Program-made: the position numbers and the translations under genes
The notes under the pieces: model-generated
Database searches by the model: none
The model's input: the letters and a program-made list of their open reading frames with translations, nothing else
Told to the model about the DNA's origin: nothing
Source: Onchidella celtica
Taxonomy: Eukaryota; Mollusca; Gastropoda; Systellommatophora; Onchidiidae
Assembly (NCBI GenBank): GCA_963931925.1
Contig: OZ007570.1
Span: 59,212,360 to 59,276,359, forward strand
Reading direction: 5' to 3'
DNA length: 64,000 nt
Shown here: piece by piece, positions 1 to 11,013 of the stretch
Position numbering within the stretch: position 1 is the first letter of the stretch
Layout: each line of letters starts with the position of its first letter

Positions 1-480
1 TCTGGAGTTGTCTGTATCTAAGAACCAATCAGAAACAAGCACTGAAATAATCTTTGCCCCAAATGCCCACATTGGTTTATTAGTATGTGTCAATCAGGAT
101 GAAACCATTTGTGTAGGGCGTGGGAGGGCGTGGCTAGTTATCATGCTTTGTTCTCACAAAAACTACAGCTGTCAGTTTGGAATCATAAGTCAGATCATTG
201 GTTAGAGACTGACAGACTAAGGTTTTGCTGGTTAATTCATTATCAAGCGTGATAAAGCATAGCAGCGAATGTTTTCATACCGATCAATAAAAACCGAACC
301 ATATGGACAGCGTTTGTGGTCATCGCATAGTGGCACGGGTCAGTGACCCCAGATAAGATTCTCCGTGAGTAAGGTCACAGACCGTGCAGCGGGCTTTACG
401 GGTAGCGCGCGGGGTATTGGTTAAGAAAGAAACATAGCTGGACACTCAGACTTTGTCAAAAGTGTCTCTCTATGGATACA
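1..480 (+). other. possible LTR end and leader remnant
   Basis: No gene is visible. An AATAAA-type signal (about 285-290) is followed by a GT-rich stretch and a CA dinucleotide near 323, then TGGCACGGGTCAG, which could be the R/U5 end of an LTR followed by a primer binding site and leader. There is no matching second LTR in the window and no adjoining gag, so this is only a suggestion. It could equally be ordinary non-coding sequence. Confidence 0.2.
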
Positions 481-1520
481 ATAATATAAATTCAATTTTT
501 ATGGGCAGAATACAAACTTTACAAATACAGTTTTTATATGCACGAAAGTGGATTCGGAGGAATGTAGGCCTATTGCAAAATTTATAGACAAAAAAGTGAA
601 ATTTTGGCCATTTTCAAAAAATCATAAAACATCTGTGAATTTGCCTACAAAGATTAGAGACCAATCAAATTAATAGGAATTAAAACATCTATTCTCATAA
701 CAGGATATAAAGTGCTTTAAACATTCACACACTGTGTCAAATGCATTTGAATATTATTAAGTAACACAAAGTTTAAGAAAAACTTGATAACTTGTAGGTC
801 CCCCCGATCAGCTATAATATTTACTTATGTTTATAAAACCAAAGAAAATGGACGCACAAAATTCTAGCTGCAATTTTATATGGAAAAAAAATAAATTTCT
901 ATATACATGTATTGACAAATAATATTTTAATGTGTAACAACCATTTGAATAATAATGATTCACAAATAGTGAAGATGCGGTATCTTTACAAGTGAGAGGA
1001 AGCTTTCTACCTGTGACCCTAATGTCAGTATTAACTGTCTACAGAAAATTTTATTAATAAATGGACAATAAATATGAGCAAAGCAAGTCTTAACAAACTC
1101 GTTGCTTTCTATAAGGTTGAACAGAAGAATCTAACTTCAGATTAGATTGTGTGTCTGATCTGGTTGATGGATCATAGTGAAATTATGGTATTTTATGTTA
1201 ACATGGATATTCTTTCCAAAAAAAAAACACATAGAATGCCAGAAATTTCACTCTTAAGTTGTTGGTTATTTTTATGAAAAATGACAAAATTTTCAAAATT
1301 TTACTCATTTACTGTGACTAGATCGAAGAGATATTTATACTATTGTGAGAAGCAGTCTCTTACGCTTTAGATTATACATGTTCCAGCCCCTATGCTTCTT
1401 TGATCAGACCCGCGAGATGATTCATTGCACGGGGGGTCTATTTTGTGTGGTGGCAGCAGTGGCAAACACCAATTTAGAGTACCTACATCATGTGATCGTG
1501 TACTTTGTCAGTTATGCTAT
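481..1520 (+). repeat. dispersed repeat family R1, copy 1
   Basis: About 1 kb that aligns along its whole length with 40,850-41,830 in the same orientation. Shared anchors include GAAATTTTGGCCATTTTCAA, AACTTGATAACTTGTAG, TGGATCATAGTGAAATT and GCTTTAGATTATACATG, in the same order and at similar spacing. The copies differ by many substitutions and small indels (roughly 20% by eye), so this is an old family. There is no ORF of note, and neither terminal repeats nor an obvious target duplication were found. Confidence 0.75.
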
Positions 1521-1960
1521 TTTATGATGCTTTCATCTGTATGTCATCTCCTATAATGGGTTTAGATCTGAGCACTCTTGTGAGTTGGAATAAGATGGCT
1601 GTGTACAATACTCACTTGTAAATTGTGGCCATGGCGCCAATAACCATCTGAATTTGTTTGAAGTTTTATTGGCTAAACATTTTCATAAGAGACAGCATCA
1701 AAACCCTGCAGCCTATGTGTGAAGATCAAAATGAGTTCATGGCATTCATAATTTACCCAGATGTACAACCTTCAACAAGATTTTTCATATCATGAAACAT
1801 GTAAGCCTACATTCTGTACTCCTTCCAACATTCAATAATGTCACATAGAGTCATCCAGTTCCTCAAAAATAAATAATTTTGAGAGGGCTTATGTTCATTA
1901 CGGTTTTGAAAATGTTGAAGAACAATACAGTAAGAGTATTTTTTCCTCCTTGTTTCCAAG

Positions 1961-3219
1961 GTGTGACACCTGCAGGAATAAAGAATCATGTTCAAACTGC
2001 CGCTGGAGATTTGCTGTCAGCAAAGGAGGAGGTGAAAGTAACTGCTAAAAGAATAGTAAAGCAGATTGAGGACGTTAAGAAGTATGCCTTTTATTACCAC
2101 AATAATTTCAGTTATTTGACATATTATAATATATGAATAATTCAAGCTGATGGACAAAGATCCCAGCAAACTTCATTTCAAGCAAAGTTGTGAAAGTCTC
2201 CATTGTGTCAGTGGTCACCATTTTTAGGCCTAAGTTTGAGGCACCTGCATTGTTACACAAGAAATGCAATGACTAGTCAAAGTAAAAAACCTGATCAAAG
2301 GAACCTTTTTGGTTTAGTCTGACAACCCAGTAAGAGGAATCACCCTGTAGAAAGGATGCTGGCCACTTGGTCAGAGGATTAGCCCTGTTTATTTTATCAT
2401 CATAAGTTACTTTGATATTGTGTTAAATGTTTTTGTAAACATACAAAATTTGAGGAGTGGATCTCCAAACACAAGCACAATTTCTGGATTTTTGTCTCTG
2501 AATCCACCATTCTTGCATTTAACTTCTTTTTTTGTCTCTGACAGTAAAGCTGCAAGTGGACCAGGGATGCAGGATGAATTGACGAAATTAGATGAATTCC
2601 TGGAGTTGGCGAAACAGGTAATAATACTGGTGGAAGGTATTCACCTTGTGAAGTTCATTACACAGTCTACATGTTTCACCTGCTCATTTTAACAAATACA
2701 ACAGTGATGCAATATATACAGAAAGCACATTAATTAAGGACCTGTAGATATGGGTTTCTTGTGAGGAAAAGTGAACTCACAAAAATACATGTCTGTATTA
2801 AATACAGTGAGCAGCAGTAAAAAGATTTAGAAGTGATAAGCGTTGATCTTTATACGGATAAGGGTTGAGTGGATGGGGGGGGGGGGGGGGGGTTAAAGAA
2901 ACAACATACAAATAAACATCTTATCTTAAAATGAGGTTTATAAGTACAAAGTCAAAACGATTGCATTGGGCAAAGCCCTTCAGCTCCATGTACTGATTCA
3001 AAGAATTTTTTTGCACCTGAAGGAAAATATTCCACTCTGACCAAACAAATGATAAACTGTTTTGCATATTGCACTCATTTATGATATATATATACAGTAT
3101 TTTTTTGTTATATTACTCTAAAGCTTATTCATCACCCACAAGGAGAAGGACTGAGTGACAAGATCACTGCCAAACTCAAGGAGTTCCAGGAGGGAAGGAG
3201 TACATCAACCAAGGGTTAA
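1961..3219 (+). CDS. 3' end of an unrecognised host gene (three terminal coding exons)
   Basis: Three consecutive exons with matching phases: 1961-2081 (acceptor after TTTTCCTCCTTGTTTCCAAG, donor GTATGC), 2545-2617 (acceptor TTGTCTCTGACAG, donor GTAATA) and 3124-3219 (acceptor ATATTACTCTAAAG, stop TAA at 3217). Joined, they read through without a stop and give about 96 residues. The peptide is lysine- and glutamate-rich and helix-like (contains SAKEEVKVTAKRIVKQIEDV, DELTKLDEFLELAKQ, GLSDKITAKLKEFQEG), suggesting a small helical or coiled-coil C-terminus. I do not recognise the family. Upstream exons must lie before 1961 and probably outside the window, since nothing convincing was found in 1-1960. 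Phase agreement at both junctions is the main support; the exact first acceptor is less certain. Confidence 0.55.
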
Positions 3220-5324
3220 AAAACATTTCCAAACAGTGGAAGGTGGAAAGATCTACCAGCATAAACTGATATATCTCACAGGTTACTGACTTACCACATA
3301 AATGACCATCTGGATTGCAATGAAGAATGGTTTATTAAATACAACCAAATATTTAGATTCTGATAGGTATGATACTCCTGAATCAAGTTTTTATACAATA
3401 ATGATATAATCATAAATTTTGTTCAATTTTTCACCTTTTTACTTTTTCCTTCGCTGTTTTTTTTTTTTTATGAGGTAATTATTCATAGCAGTAAAAAAAA
3501 TATACCTAGTTTTAGTCCAACAGGTTCGTTGAATAAAGCAAATTTATATTCCACACTTTTTTTTTTCATTTGAACATTACTTTTCTAGATTTGCTTAAGA
3601 GAAAAGCCTGAACTTGATTTGTGTATGCTTTATTTTGCATTATGAGATTCCACTTGTAGCATATATACTTCAGAAAAGAGAAAATGATTGGTTTTCGAAA
3701 TCTTAAGATTCCACTTGGGAAAGAAAGTGTTCGGGATAGTAAGCCGAGTTGAACACAAATAAGAGAGCTCTCATGGGTGAGAGGAGGTTGTGTAAGTGCT
3801 TGTTTTGATGAGTACTTTGGAATATGTTCTATTGTTTCTGTAATGAATATTTTGCTGAAACTTCACAATGGTTTTGGTGAATTCCTTCATTGGAATAATT
3901 TTTATATTGATACGTGACATGTACATAGTTTTTGTATTTATAAAATGTTCATTGTTTTATTTTGGAATCAACTGTATGAAGATACGTCATGATGATGACT
4001 GACATTTGGATGTTTAACAAAATTGTAGTGCATTGTTTGAAACAAGAATTACATAATTATACATGCACGTAGTTTTTCACTGAGCTGATTATTGTCATTT
4101 TTTATTCATTCCTGTCTTACAGTGAATTTGATTGATGATGAAATGACACAGCAAAGTAAATTGTCAAAAACCGATCCATTCACAATTTGTTGGGATGTTT
4201 TTACTATACTCTGCAATCTGATGGGGGCCCAAGCCCAGTCTCCTGTAGAACCCAACTGTGCCAAAAAGGGACATAAAAGCCAACAAAGCAAAATGAAACA
4301 AGCAAATGTAATAAATAATACCAATCAGGGTACAGTTTAGTGAAAGTTACAGAGCTTCAAGAAATGACCAGTTTTGCTCATCTATTATGATAGAGATTAT
4401 GTGCATTCTTCTCTGTTTAGGTATGGTTCATGTTTTTAAATTTCTGTCATGGTGATGAATTAAATGTAAGTTATAAAAAATGAAAATAATGACTAATGAG
4501 ATATTGGTGGATCAGTAGCACTATATGAATTTGGTACTATCTTTTTTTTTATACAGCACGGTAATGCCATATTGTATATGGGGAGATGAGGAGCAAGGGT
4601 GAGGATATCATGTATATATAACTATGTAGAAAATCATTGAACTTGTCTCTGTTTGATGGATAGCTTTTTGCATATTGATTATTTTTAAGTGAGAGATGTC
4701 CATCTGGGCCATGAGCAATGACAACTGATAAGTTAGATCTTGCCTATTTTATTTCATCGATTTTATTATTGATATTATTGCAAATAATTACAGACATGTC
4801 TTAATGAGTGATGTCGAGAGTAAAAAACATTCAGGAGACATTTGTTTTAAAGATAAAAAAAAAGCCGCATATCACCAAAGTGTCAGACTCTTGAATATGA
4901 TATGTCATTGTTGCTTTTTACCTTTGCATTAATTTCAGATATTTGAAATTAAATAAAATGTCTTCATCTGTTTGATACATTTGGCCTGTAGCAAGAATAC
5001 AGAATTGACTCTATTTTTTTTACCAGTATTGTTTTACAGTGTCTCACCTGTAGCCATGTTTGAATTCTAAAGCTGCAATTTTTGAATTCTCATGAAAAGA
5101 AAAAAGTCTACAGACAAAATAACAAGTAGATTACAAAGTTTACAATATCAAAGGCATTACAGTGTTAAATGAGACAATATAGGGCCTACCAGTGCATGTA
5201 AGTGCAGTACAACCATTAACCAGTTCTGTTTTGGGCAAACTGTTCTTTTCTGTTTACTTCTTACTTGTATGTGCAATGTTGTATAATATATTTTTGGCCG
5301 CGTACCAAAAAGCTCATTTTTTTT
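3220..5324. other. presumed 3' UTR and intergenic sequence
   Basis: AT-rich with no supportable ORF. AATAAA signals near 3532 and 4951 could end the transcript of the gene whose stop is at 3217-3219. Short poly-T and poly-A runs occur, but I saw no TE protein, RNA gene or array. Confidence 0.5.
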
Positions 5325-5368
5325 AAGGAAGCGCATATCCGTACAACATGTTGTACCGTGCTACTGAC
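5325..5368. mobile_element. left arm of a small inverted-repeat (MITE-like) element split by gypsy A
   Basis: The arm reads AAGGAAGCGCATATCCGTAC and then a perfect 16-bp palindrome GTACAACATGTTGTAC. It is the inverted counterpart of 26,735-26,804. With gypsy A and one copy of its CTGAC target duplication removed, the two arms form an element of about 400 bp. The outer boundary lies in T/A runs, so its own target duplication cannot be read. Confidence 0.55.
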
Positions 5369-5520
5369 TGTTTAATGCCTGTTTATGTGATATTAAATTA
5401 CGTGGGCTTGACAAACAAAAGGTGAACAGCCATGTTGATTCAGACAGCACCAAAAATCTGCCAGGTTTATTATTTGGAAGTTACATAAGGCCAAATGGTA
5501 TTTCAACAACTATCCAAACA
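5369..5520 (-). repeat. gypsy A 3' LTR (152 bp)
   Basis: Matches 26274-26437 almost throughout; the 12-bp length difference is explained by two short tandem duplications in the other copy (a repeated ATTCAGA-type 7-mer and a CAAAA 5-mer). Both ends are TG/CA in element sense. Confidence 0.9.
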
Positions 5521-5533
5521 TCTCCCTTCTTTT
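5521..5533 (-). other. gypsy A polypurine tract
   Basis: In element sense AAAAGAAGGGAGA lies immediately before the 3' LTR start TGTTTGG. This is the expected primer site for plus-strand DNA synthesis and fixes the minus orientation. Confidence 0.8.
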
Positions 5534-5968
5534 AAAGTAAAGGAACTTCTCTCACATTAAACTTTAAAGCTTTTAAAATCCCTTAAATATCCTTAGTGAT
5601 TTTATCAATAAGACTTACACATACACACTTATACTCTTTTAGTTTTAAAATAAACACAGTCACTCTTCTTCTTGTAAAAGGATTAAAAGAACTAAAAGTC
5701 TTTTATGTTTTTCAAGGTTCTTGCTCAAGGTCTTGGTCTTGACACTTGAATTTGAAATAAAACCTAACTAAAGTCGCAAAGACTTTGTTCCAAAAGGGCG
5801 GGTATTATTGTGACCCTTCCAAACCTTTTGGTCTTTATTCTATTCTAATGTTTAGATGAATGTGCGCCAAGTGTATGCTTGTGTATCCTCCGTGTTTGTG
5901 TACGTTGCATGCTACACTTCCTACTAAAATGTTGCACGTTTAAAGCAATAGGAGACTGATTCTCGCTA
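5534..5968 (-). other. gypsy A 3' untranslated region
   Basis: Sequence between the pol stop and the polypurine tract. No ORF, array or second gene was seen. Confidence 0.6.
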
Positions 5969-7348
5969 CTACTCTTCCTCCTTAAAACGGGCTGGTTTGT
6001 TGGCAACATATCCACTGCTTGATCTGGTATTTGGTCGTGTGCGTGTAATAACAGGCGACTGCGGAGGGAAAACGATGTTTTCAGAATTTATAGGTGGCGC
6101 AACAGAGTTCTTTTGTGTTTCCACTTGATTTGGATTGTTCGACATCTCTTCTGGCGAACTTGGAGTTGGAGTCTGTTGACCAGGTTCTTTGACTTGCTGA
6201 AGATGTTGTCTGTTTCGACGTTTGACGCCTGATGGGGTGTTGATGAGGTAGGTTCTGTTCAGAGTGTCTGCGCCGACAACTGTTCCTTGTGTTGTCCACT
6301 TGTCTGTCTTGTCATCTTTGAGTAACACTTGGTTACCGGGAGACAGTGCTGGTAGAGTAATCTTTGCTCCGTGATGTTTGTCGAACTGTTGTTTCGCTGT
6401 GACTTTGGAGTGTCTGTCTGCGAAGAGAATTTTCTTGTGCAGATTTCTGTTTGTTCCTAGTTGTGACTCCAAAATGGGAACCTGAGTCCTGATTTTTCTA
6501 TTCATCAGAGCTTCGGCTGGACTGACGTTGGTGGAACTGTGTGGAGTAGCTCTGTAGGTCATGAGCGCTGATGTCCATTCGCTCTGTTGCAAAATCTGTT
6601 TGGCGATTTTTACTCCACTTTCAGCCAATCCATTCGACTGGGGGAAATTGGGACTGCTTGTGACGTGTGTGATGTCCATTTCTCTGACAAAGTTTTTGAA
6701 CTCCTTGCTTGTGAATTGTGGTCCATTGTCACTTCTCACTTCATCTGGCAATCCATGGGTGGAAAACAGGATCTTCAGTTTATTGATCACTGTGTTTGCG
6801 GTTGTGTTGGCTAGAAATATCACTTCCAACCATCTGGAGTAACAGTCCATAACGACTATGTAGGACTTTTTCCTGAACTCCAGTAGGTCCATGCCTAATT
6901 TCTTCCATGGTCGGCTCGGCAGTTCACTTGGTTTGAGTGGTTCTTTTCTTTGTTCAGGTCTGGACTCTTTGCATGTTTTGCAGTTACTGATGAGTGTTTT
7001 CAGTTTAGTGCTTAGTCCTGGCCACTAAACCGTTTCCTGAGCTAGCTTTCTGCATTTGTTGATACCCTGGTGGCTTTTATGCAGTTTGCCCAGAATCACT
7101 TCTCTTTCAGTTTCTGGGATAACAATCCGTTGATCCATTATTAACAGTCCATCTCTCACGGAGAGGTTTCCAGAAACTTGTTTGTACTTGCAAAGGTTCT
7201 CTGGTGTTTTCTCTGGCCATCCATTGAGTGTGTAGGAGATGACCTGCTGTAGAGTAGAATCATACACAGTTGCACATTTGATTTTCTGCAGTCTTTCCGG
7301 TGTGATTGCAATGTTCTCCTCAAATGACTCAATGTAACTGTCAATGGC
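5969..7348 (-). pseudogene. gypsy A integrase (nonsense-interrupted)
   Basis: This part of pol would insert element cDNA into chromosomes. Reading leftwards, a histidine/cysteine zinc-binding region (LHKSHQGINKC... NCKTC) precedes a DDE core with the three acidic residues visible in GMDLLEF, RSDNGPQF and GLAESG, then a basic, proline-rich tail ending FKEEE. An in-frame TAG at 7025-7027, just before the conserved WPGL, splits the zinc-binding region; the frame is otherwise continuous through it for 44 codons before the next methionine. The upstream end at 7348 is where element B inserted; across the TSD the frame joins the RNase H segment at 14006. The few residues contributed by element B's LTR upstream of 7348 are not part of this gene. 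Confidence 0.9.
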
Positions 7349-7352
7349 TTCG

Positions 7353-7988
7353 TGTAACAGTTGATGCAAATTTCAGCACGTTATGATGGGGAGAGTCAGA
7401 TGAACTGATCGTCTACCCCTTAAAAACGAAACTGTCTCGAACTGTTGTAGAAATAAATAACAGGATCCGATGAACACTAAATACTAACGTTTAATAACTG
7501 TAAACAAGAGCTGATATCCACAAGTTACTTACACCTATCAGGGAAGGCACTTACACTTCTACTACAACTGGATTTACACCTACGATTTGCACCTTACGAT
7601 TTCCACCCACGATTTGCACCACTCCTGCTCGCCTGGCCCTCCTTATATATATTCTGTCCAGGAACGTTCAGGAAGCGCCTTAACCGCCCCATAAGCACGA
7701 GACAGACCTAGATCGTTCGGGACACATACAAGCCACCCAATCGTACACAGACACGTCACAGAATTACATCACTCAAGGTCGACCTAGCGTAATCTCGGAC
7801 ACTGCAGTATCTTCCAGACTCTCTAGATTTTCTACAGTGAAACAAACAAGCCACACAGCGACATCAAAGGGAAATACCGGCCTTGCTGGCGAGAGGGGGG
7901 GGGGGGGGGAAGGTCGCCGAGTGAGACTCGCCAAGCGGGGGGGGGGGGAGTGAGAAAATATCGATCGTTCAACTAGTGGGACGCTACA
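7353..7988 (-). repeat. element B 3' LTR (636 bp)
   Basis: Nearly identical to 13368-14005. In element sense it starts TGTAGCGTCCC and ends CTGTTACA. It contains a TATA-like TATATATAAGG (plus-strand 7641-7651) that could be the LTR promoter, and two long G runs near 7897-7910 and 7938-7948. In element sense a G-rich tract (ATTGGGGGGTTG, plus-strand 7989-8000) just upstream is the likely polypurine tract. Confidence 0.92.
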
Positions 7989-8772
7989 CAACCCCCCAAT
8001 TTAAGTTGAACATTCTTCAACTATCTACATCATAAAGCGTCTACACTATCATAGAATACTTATCATCTCCAATCTTACAATAGACGTTGCTAATAATGTA
8101 CTAGGTGCCTTCCCAATATCCTAAGTACAATACAATAACCATAGTATCCTTATAACACTAATACAATCTCATTACAATATCATTACAAAACCATGGTCAA
8201 CAATAGATCTACTATTATAACCAATATACTACCACCACTGTGGTGAAACGATGGTCAATGATACTATTAAAAATCATACAATGGTGAAATGATGGCCATC
8301 GAGTACAAAATGCTTCGTGCACAAACCATGGCACATAAACGCTGTACACAACGATGGTTGTCTTAAATACCCAAATGCATAAATGCATAAACTCATAGAT
8401 ACAATGGCAAAAATACCAACACATATCGACCACTGATCAGGGTCTAACTTCATCATATCAAATCAAACGAATTATAACAAAGCAATGCCGATACTGCCTA
8501 AGCTTAGGCCACTCGTAAATTACATCAATGCAACGTACAAAATCACTGCTTGCTCGCAGTTCCCATTTGGGTTACAGTCTTCAAAAATTACATTGTCCCA
8601 CTGGTAACAAATAATGAAAACATCAAAATATAACTAATACATAGTGGCTCTCTGCCGGCCAATAATTCAATACTCAGTCAAATATACCATTACAGTACAA
8701 TACAGTCATCCCAGAAACGTATCTAACAGGCAAAACTCTGGGTTACAATACATCTCACTGAACTTGTACTAT
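7989..8772 (-). other. element B 3' untranslated region
   Basis: About 780 bp between the RNase H stop and the 3' LTR. No recognisable protein (no envelope-like ORF) and no array; the short ORFs here have no family features. Confidence 0.6.
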
Positions 8773-9230
8773 TCAAAACACTCTACTCAGGAAGTCGGCG
8801 CCGACATTTTCCTTGCCCTTGACATACCTAATCCTGAATCTATATGACTGTAAAAATAGACTCCATCGTAATAGCTTTGGGCTGTCAAATCTGGCAGAAT
8901 TCAAATACTCTAATGACCCATGGTCAGTCTGGAGCACAAACTCCTTACCATACAAATACAAAGTAAACTTCTATACGGCCCAAACGATGGCTAGGCATTC
9001 TCGTTCTGAGACTGAATATTTCGTCTCACGAGGCAATAGCTTACGACTGGCATATGCCACAGGATACAACTTTCCCTCATATTCCTGCATAAGAGCAGCA
9101 CCCAACCCGTGGTCTGATGCATCAGTTGCTAAGATAAATTCTTTTGAAAAATCTGGCAAACATAACACGGGTTTGGAAACAATGGCATTCTTCAGAGAAG
9201 TGTACGCTTTCTCCTGCACTTGTTGGGCTG
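8773..9230 (-). pseudogene. element B RNase H domain (frameshifted and nonsense-interrupted)
   Basis: Downstream end of pol; it would remove RNA from the RNA:DNA hybrid. Visible motifs are ATDASDHGLGAAL with the first catalytic D, SERECLAIVWA with the catalytic E, and LQTDHGSLEYL with the third acidic residue, followed by the usual VKGKENVGADFLSR C-terminus. It is out of frame with the RT ORF by a change equal to one missing base near 9230. A TAG at 8971-8973 directly after VWAV interrupts it; the frame continues as KFTLYLYGKEF. No methionine start is expected because this is a pol segment. Confidence 0.88.
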
Positions 9231-11013
9231 ACCCTTTCTAAGCAAATCAGACAGTGGAGCTGCAATCGCTGCAAAGTTAGGTACAAATTCTTGGTAATAC
9301 CCCACCAGTCCTAAAAATGCTTTCACTTTCCTTTTAGTGGTGGGTCTGGGTGCATCCCGCACCTTACACACATTTTCTTCTAACAAGCCAATCATACCCT
9401 TTCCCACTGAGTGTCCAACAAAGTCCACTTCAGACGTTCCAATCAGGCACTTGGATGGTCTTGCAGTTAATCCAGCTTGGTCCATCCTCTGCAACAATTC
9501 CTTGAGAGCCTTCACATGTTCGTCGAATGTCTCTGTATGGATCAGCAGGTCGTCCACATACGCTGTCACATTGTTCAGTCCCTGGATCAATGGCTTCACG
9601 ATCCTGTTCAGTGTAGCTCCTGAGTTCATCATCCCGAAGGGCATCCGGGTGAATTCATAGTGTTCACCTATGGTGACGAACGCTGTCTTGGGAATGTCTT
9701 GTTCCCGGACTCGCACTTGCCAGTATCCCTTGCTCAAGTCGATCCGAGAGAATATTCTTCCTCTCGACAGACTCTGGAACACTTCTGATGGGGCTGCTGT
9801 CGGATGAGGGTCGAACACAGTGATCTTGTTCAGCCTCCTGTAGTCGATGCAGACTCGGTTGGATCCATCCTTCTTCTTGACCACAACAACCGGTGAAGCA
9901 TAAGCTGATGAGCTCCTGCGTATGATGCCCAACCTTTCCATGGTGCTGAGCTCCTCCTTCAAGGAGTCGCGCATAGCATAGGGCACCGGATATGGTCGTT
10001 GCCGAACAGGTACCTCTGATGTCAGGTCGATGCGATGTTCGCCTAACTGGCAGCATCCGGGGAGATTGGTGAAGATGCGTTGATACTCCTTCACCACGTC
10101 GCCGAGTTGTTGACGTTGTTCCAGCGTCAGTTGCGTTCCATATTGGACATCTTCGTAGCCTTCCTTCTGGTGCCAGCTTCCTAGGTCGGCAAGGTCCTCC
10201 GTCGTTCCACCGTTGTCGCCTTCCAGGTCGCAGTCCTCGATGACTGTCATGCCAGCTGACTCTACAGGTTGACTCTCGTCCATCATGTCGTCCTCTGCCA
10301 GCACAGTCCCAGCACCATCACCGTCGTCGTCCATCATAGCGTCGACATCTCCAGGTGTGGTGTCGCTCCTGCCGTCGTTCATCTCACAGATCTCGGTCAC
10401 GACAGATGCCGGTCCCATTGCCGCCGCCGCTGCTTGCGTCGTCGCTGGTGTAGTCCTGGGGATATACCTCTTGAGAAGGTTAGCGTGCAATGTCTTCTCT
10501 TTCACACCCATCTTGACTCTGTAGTCGTTGACGCCGACAACCGAGACTACCTTGTATGGTCCCTTCCACTGGACTAGGAGCTTGTTAGCGTTTGTCGGCA
10601 GCAGTACTAAAACTTCGTCGCCAGGGCGGAACTTTCTCTCTCGCGCCTTCCGGTCGTAGTAGGTTTTCTGTCTACCTTGTGCCTTTGAGAGCTCTTCCGT
10701 CGCAAACTTCCACGTGTCCTCCAGCCGCTCGCGTAGTTCCATGACGTACTGGTAACTGGTCTTTGTCTCCGGCTCCTCTACGTCCTTGGTCCATAACTGT
10801 CGCAAGATGTGCATCGGTCCCCTCACCGTTCTTCCATACAGCAACTCGAATGGGGCGAACTTTGTCGATTCTTGGGGAACTTCACGATACGCGAAGAGAA
10901 GCGGGTTAATGTATCGGTGCCACTGCTTAGGTTGCTCCGCGCACAGTCGCCTCAAGGTCTTCTTCAGTGTGCCGTTAAATCGCTCCACCAGCCCGTTGCA
11001 CATAGGGTGGTAG
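9192..11013 (-). pseudogene. element B integrase C-terminus and reverse transcriptase
   Basis: Continues the integrase of the preceding frame (net +1 shift near 11013). The catalytic E lies in LVERFNG (about residue 7 counted from the Met at 11003), followed by the integrase C-terminal region with a GPY-type WKGPYKVV (about 146-153). An acidic linker (about 200-310) leads into RT with PVVVVKKKDGSNRVCIDYR, FSRIDLSKGYWQ, MPFGMMNSG and an intact YVDD (482-485). The ORF ends when a one-base deficit near 9230 throws it out of frame before RNase H. Integrase lying upstream of RT in a gypsy-type protein is the key oddity. Confidence 0.9.

Noticed and set aside
7348-7369. Start of the element A integrase ORF inside the element B LTR
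   Set aside because: The first residues come from LTR sequence next to the insertion; the true frame continues to 14006 across the CTTCG duplication.
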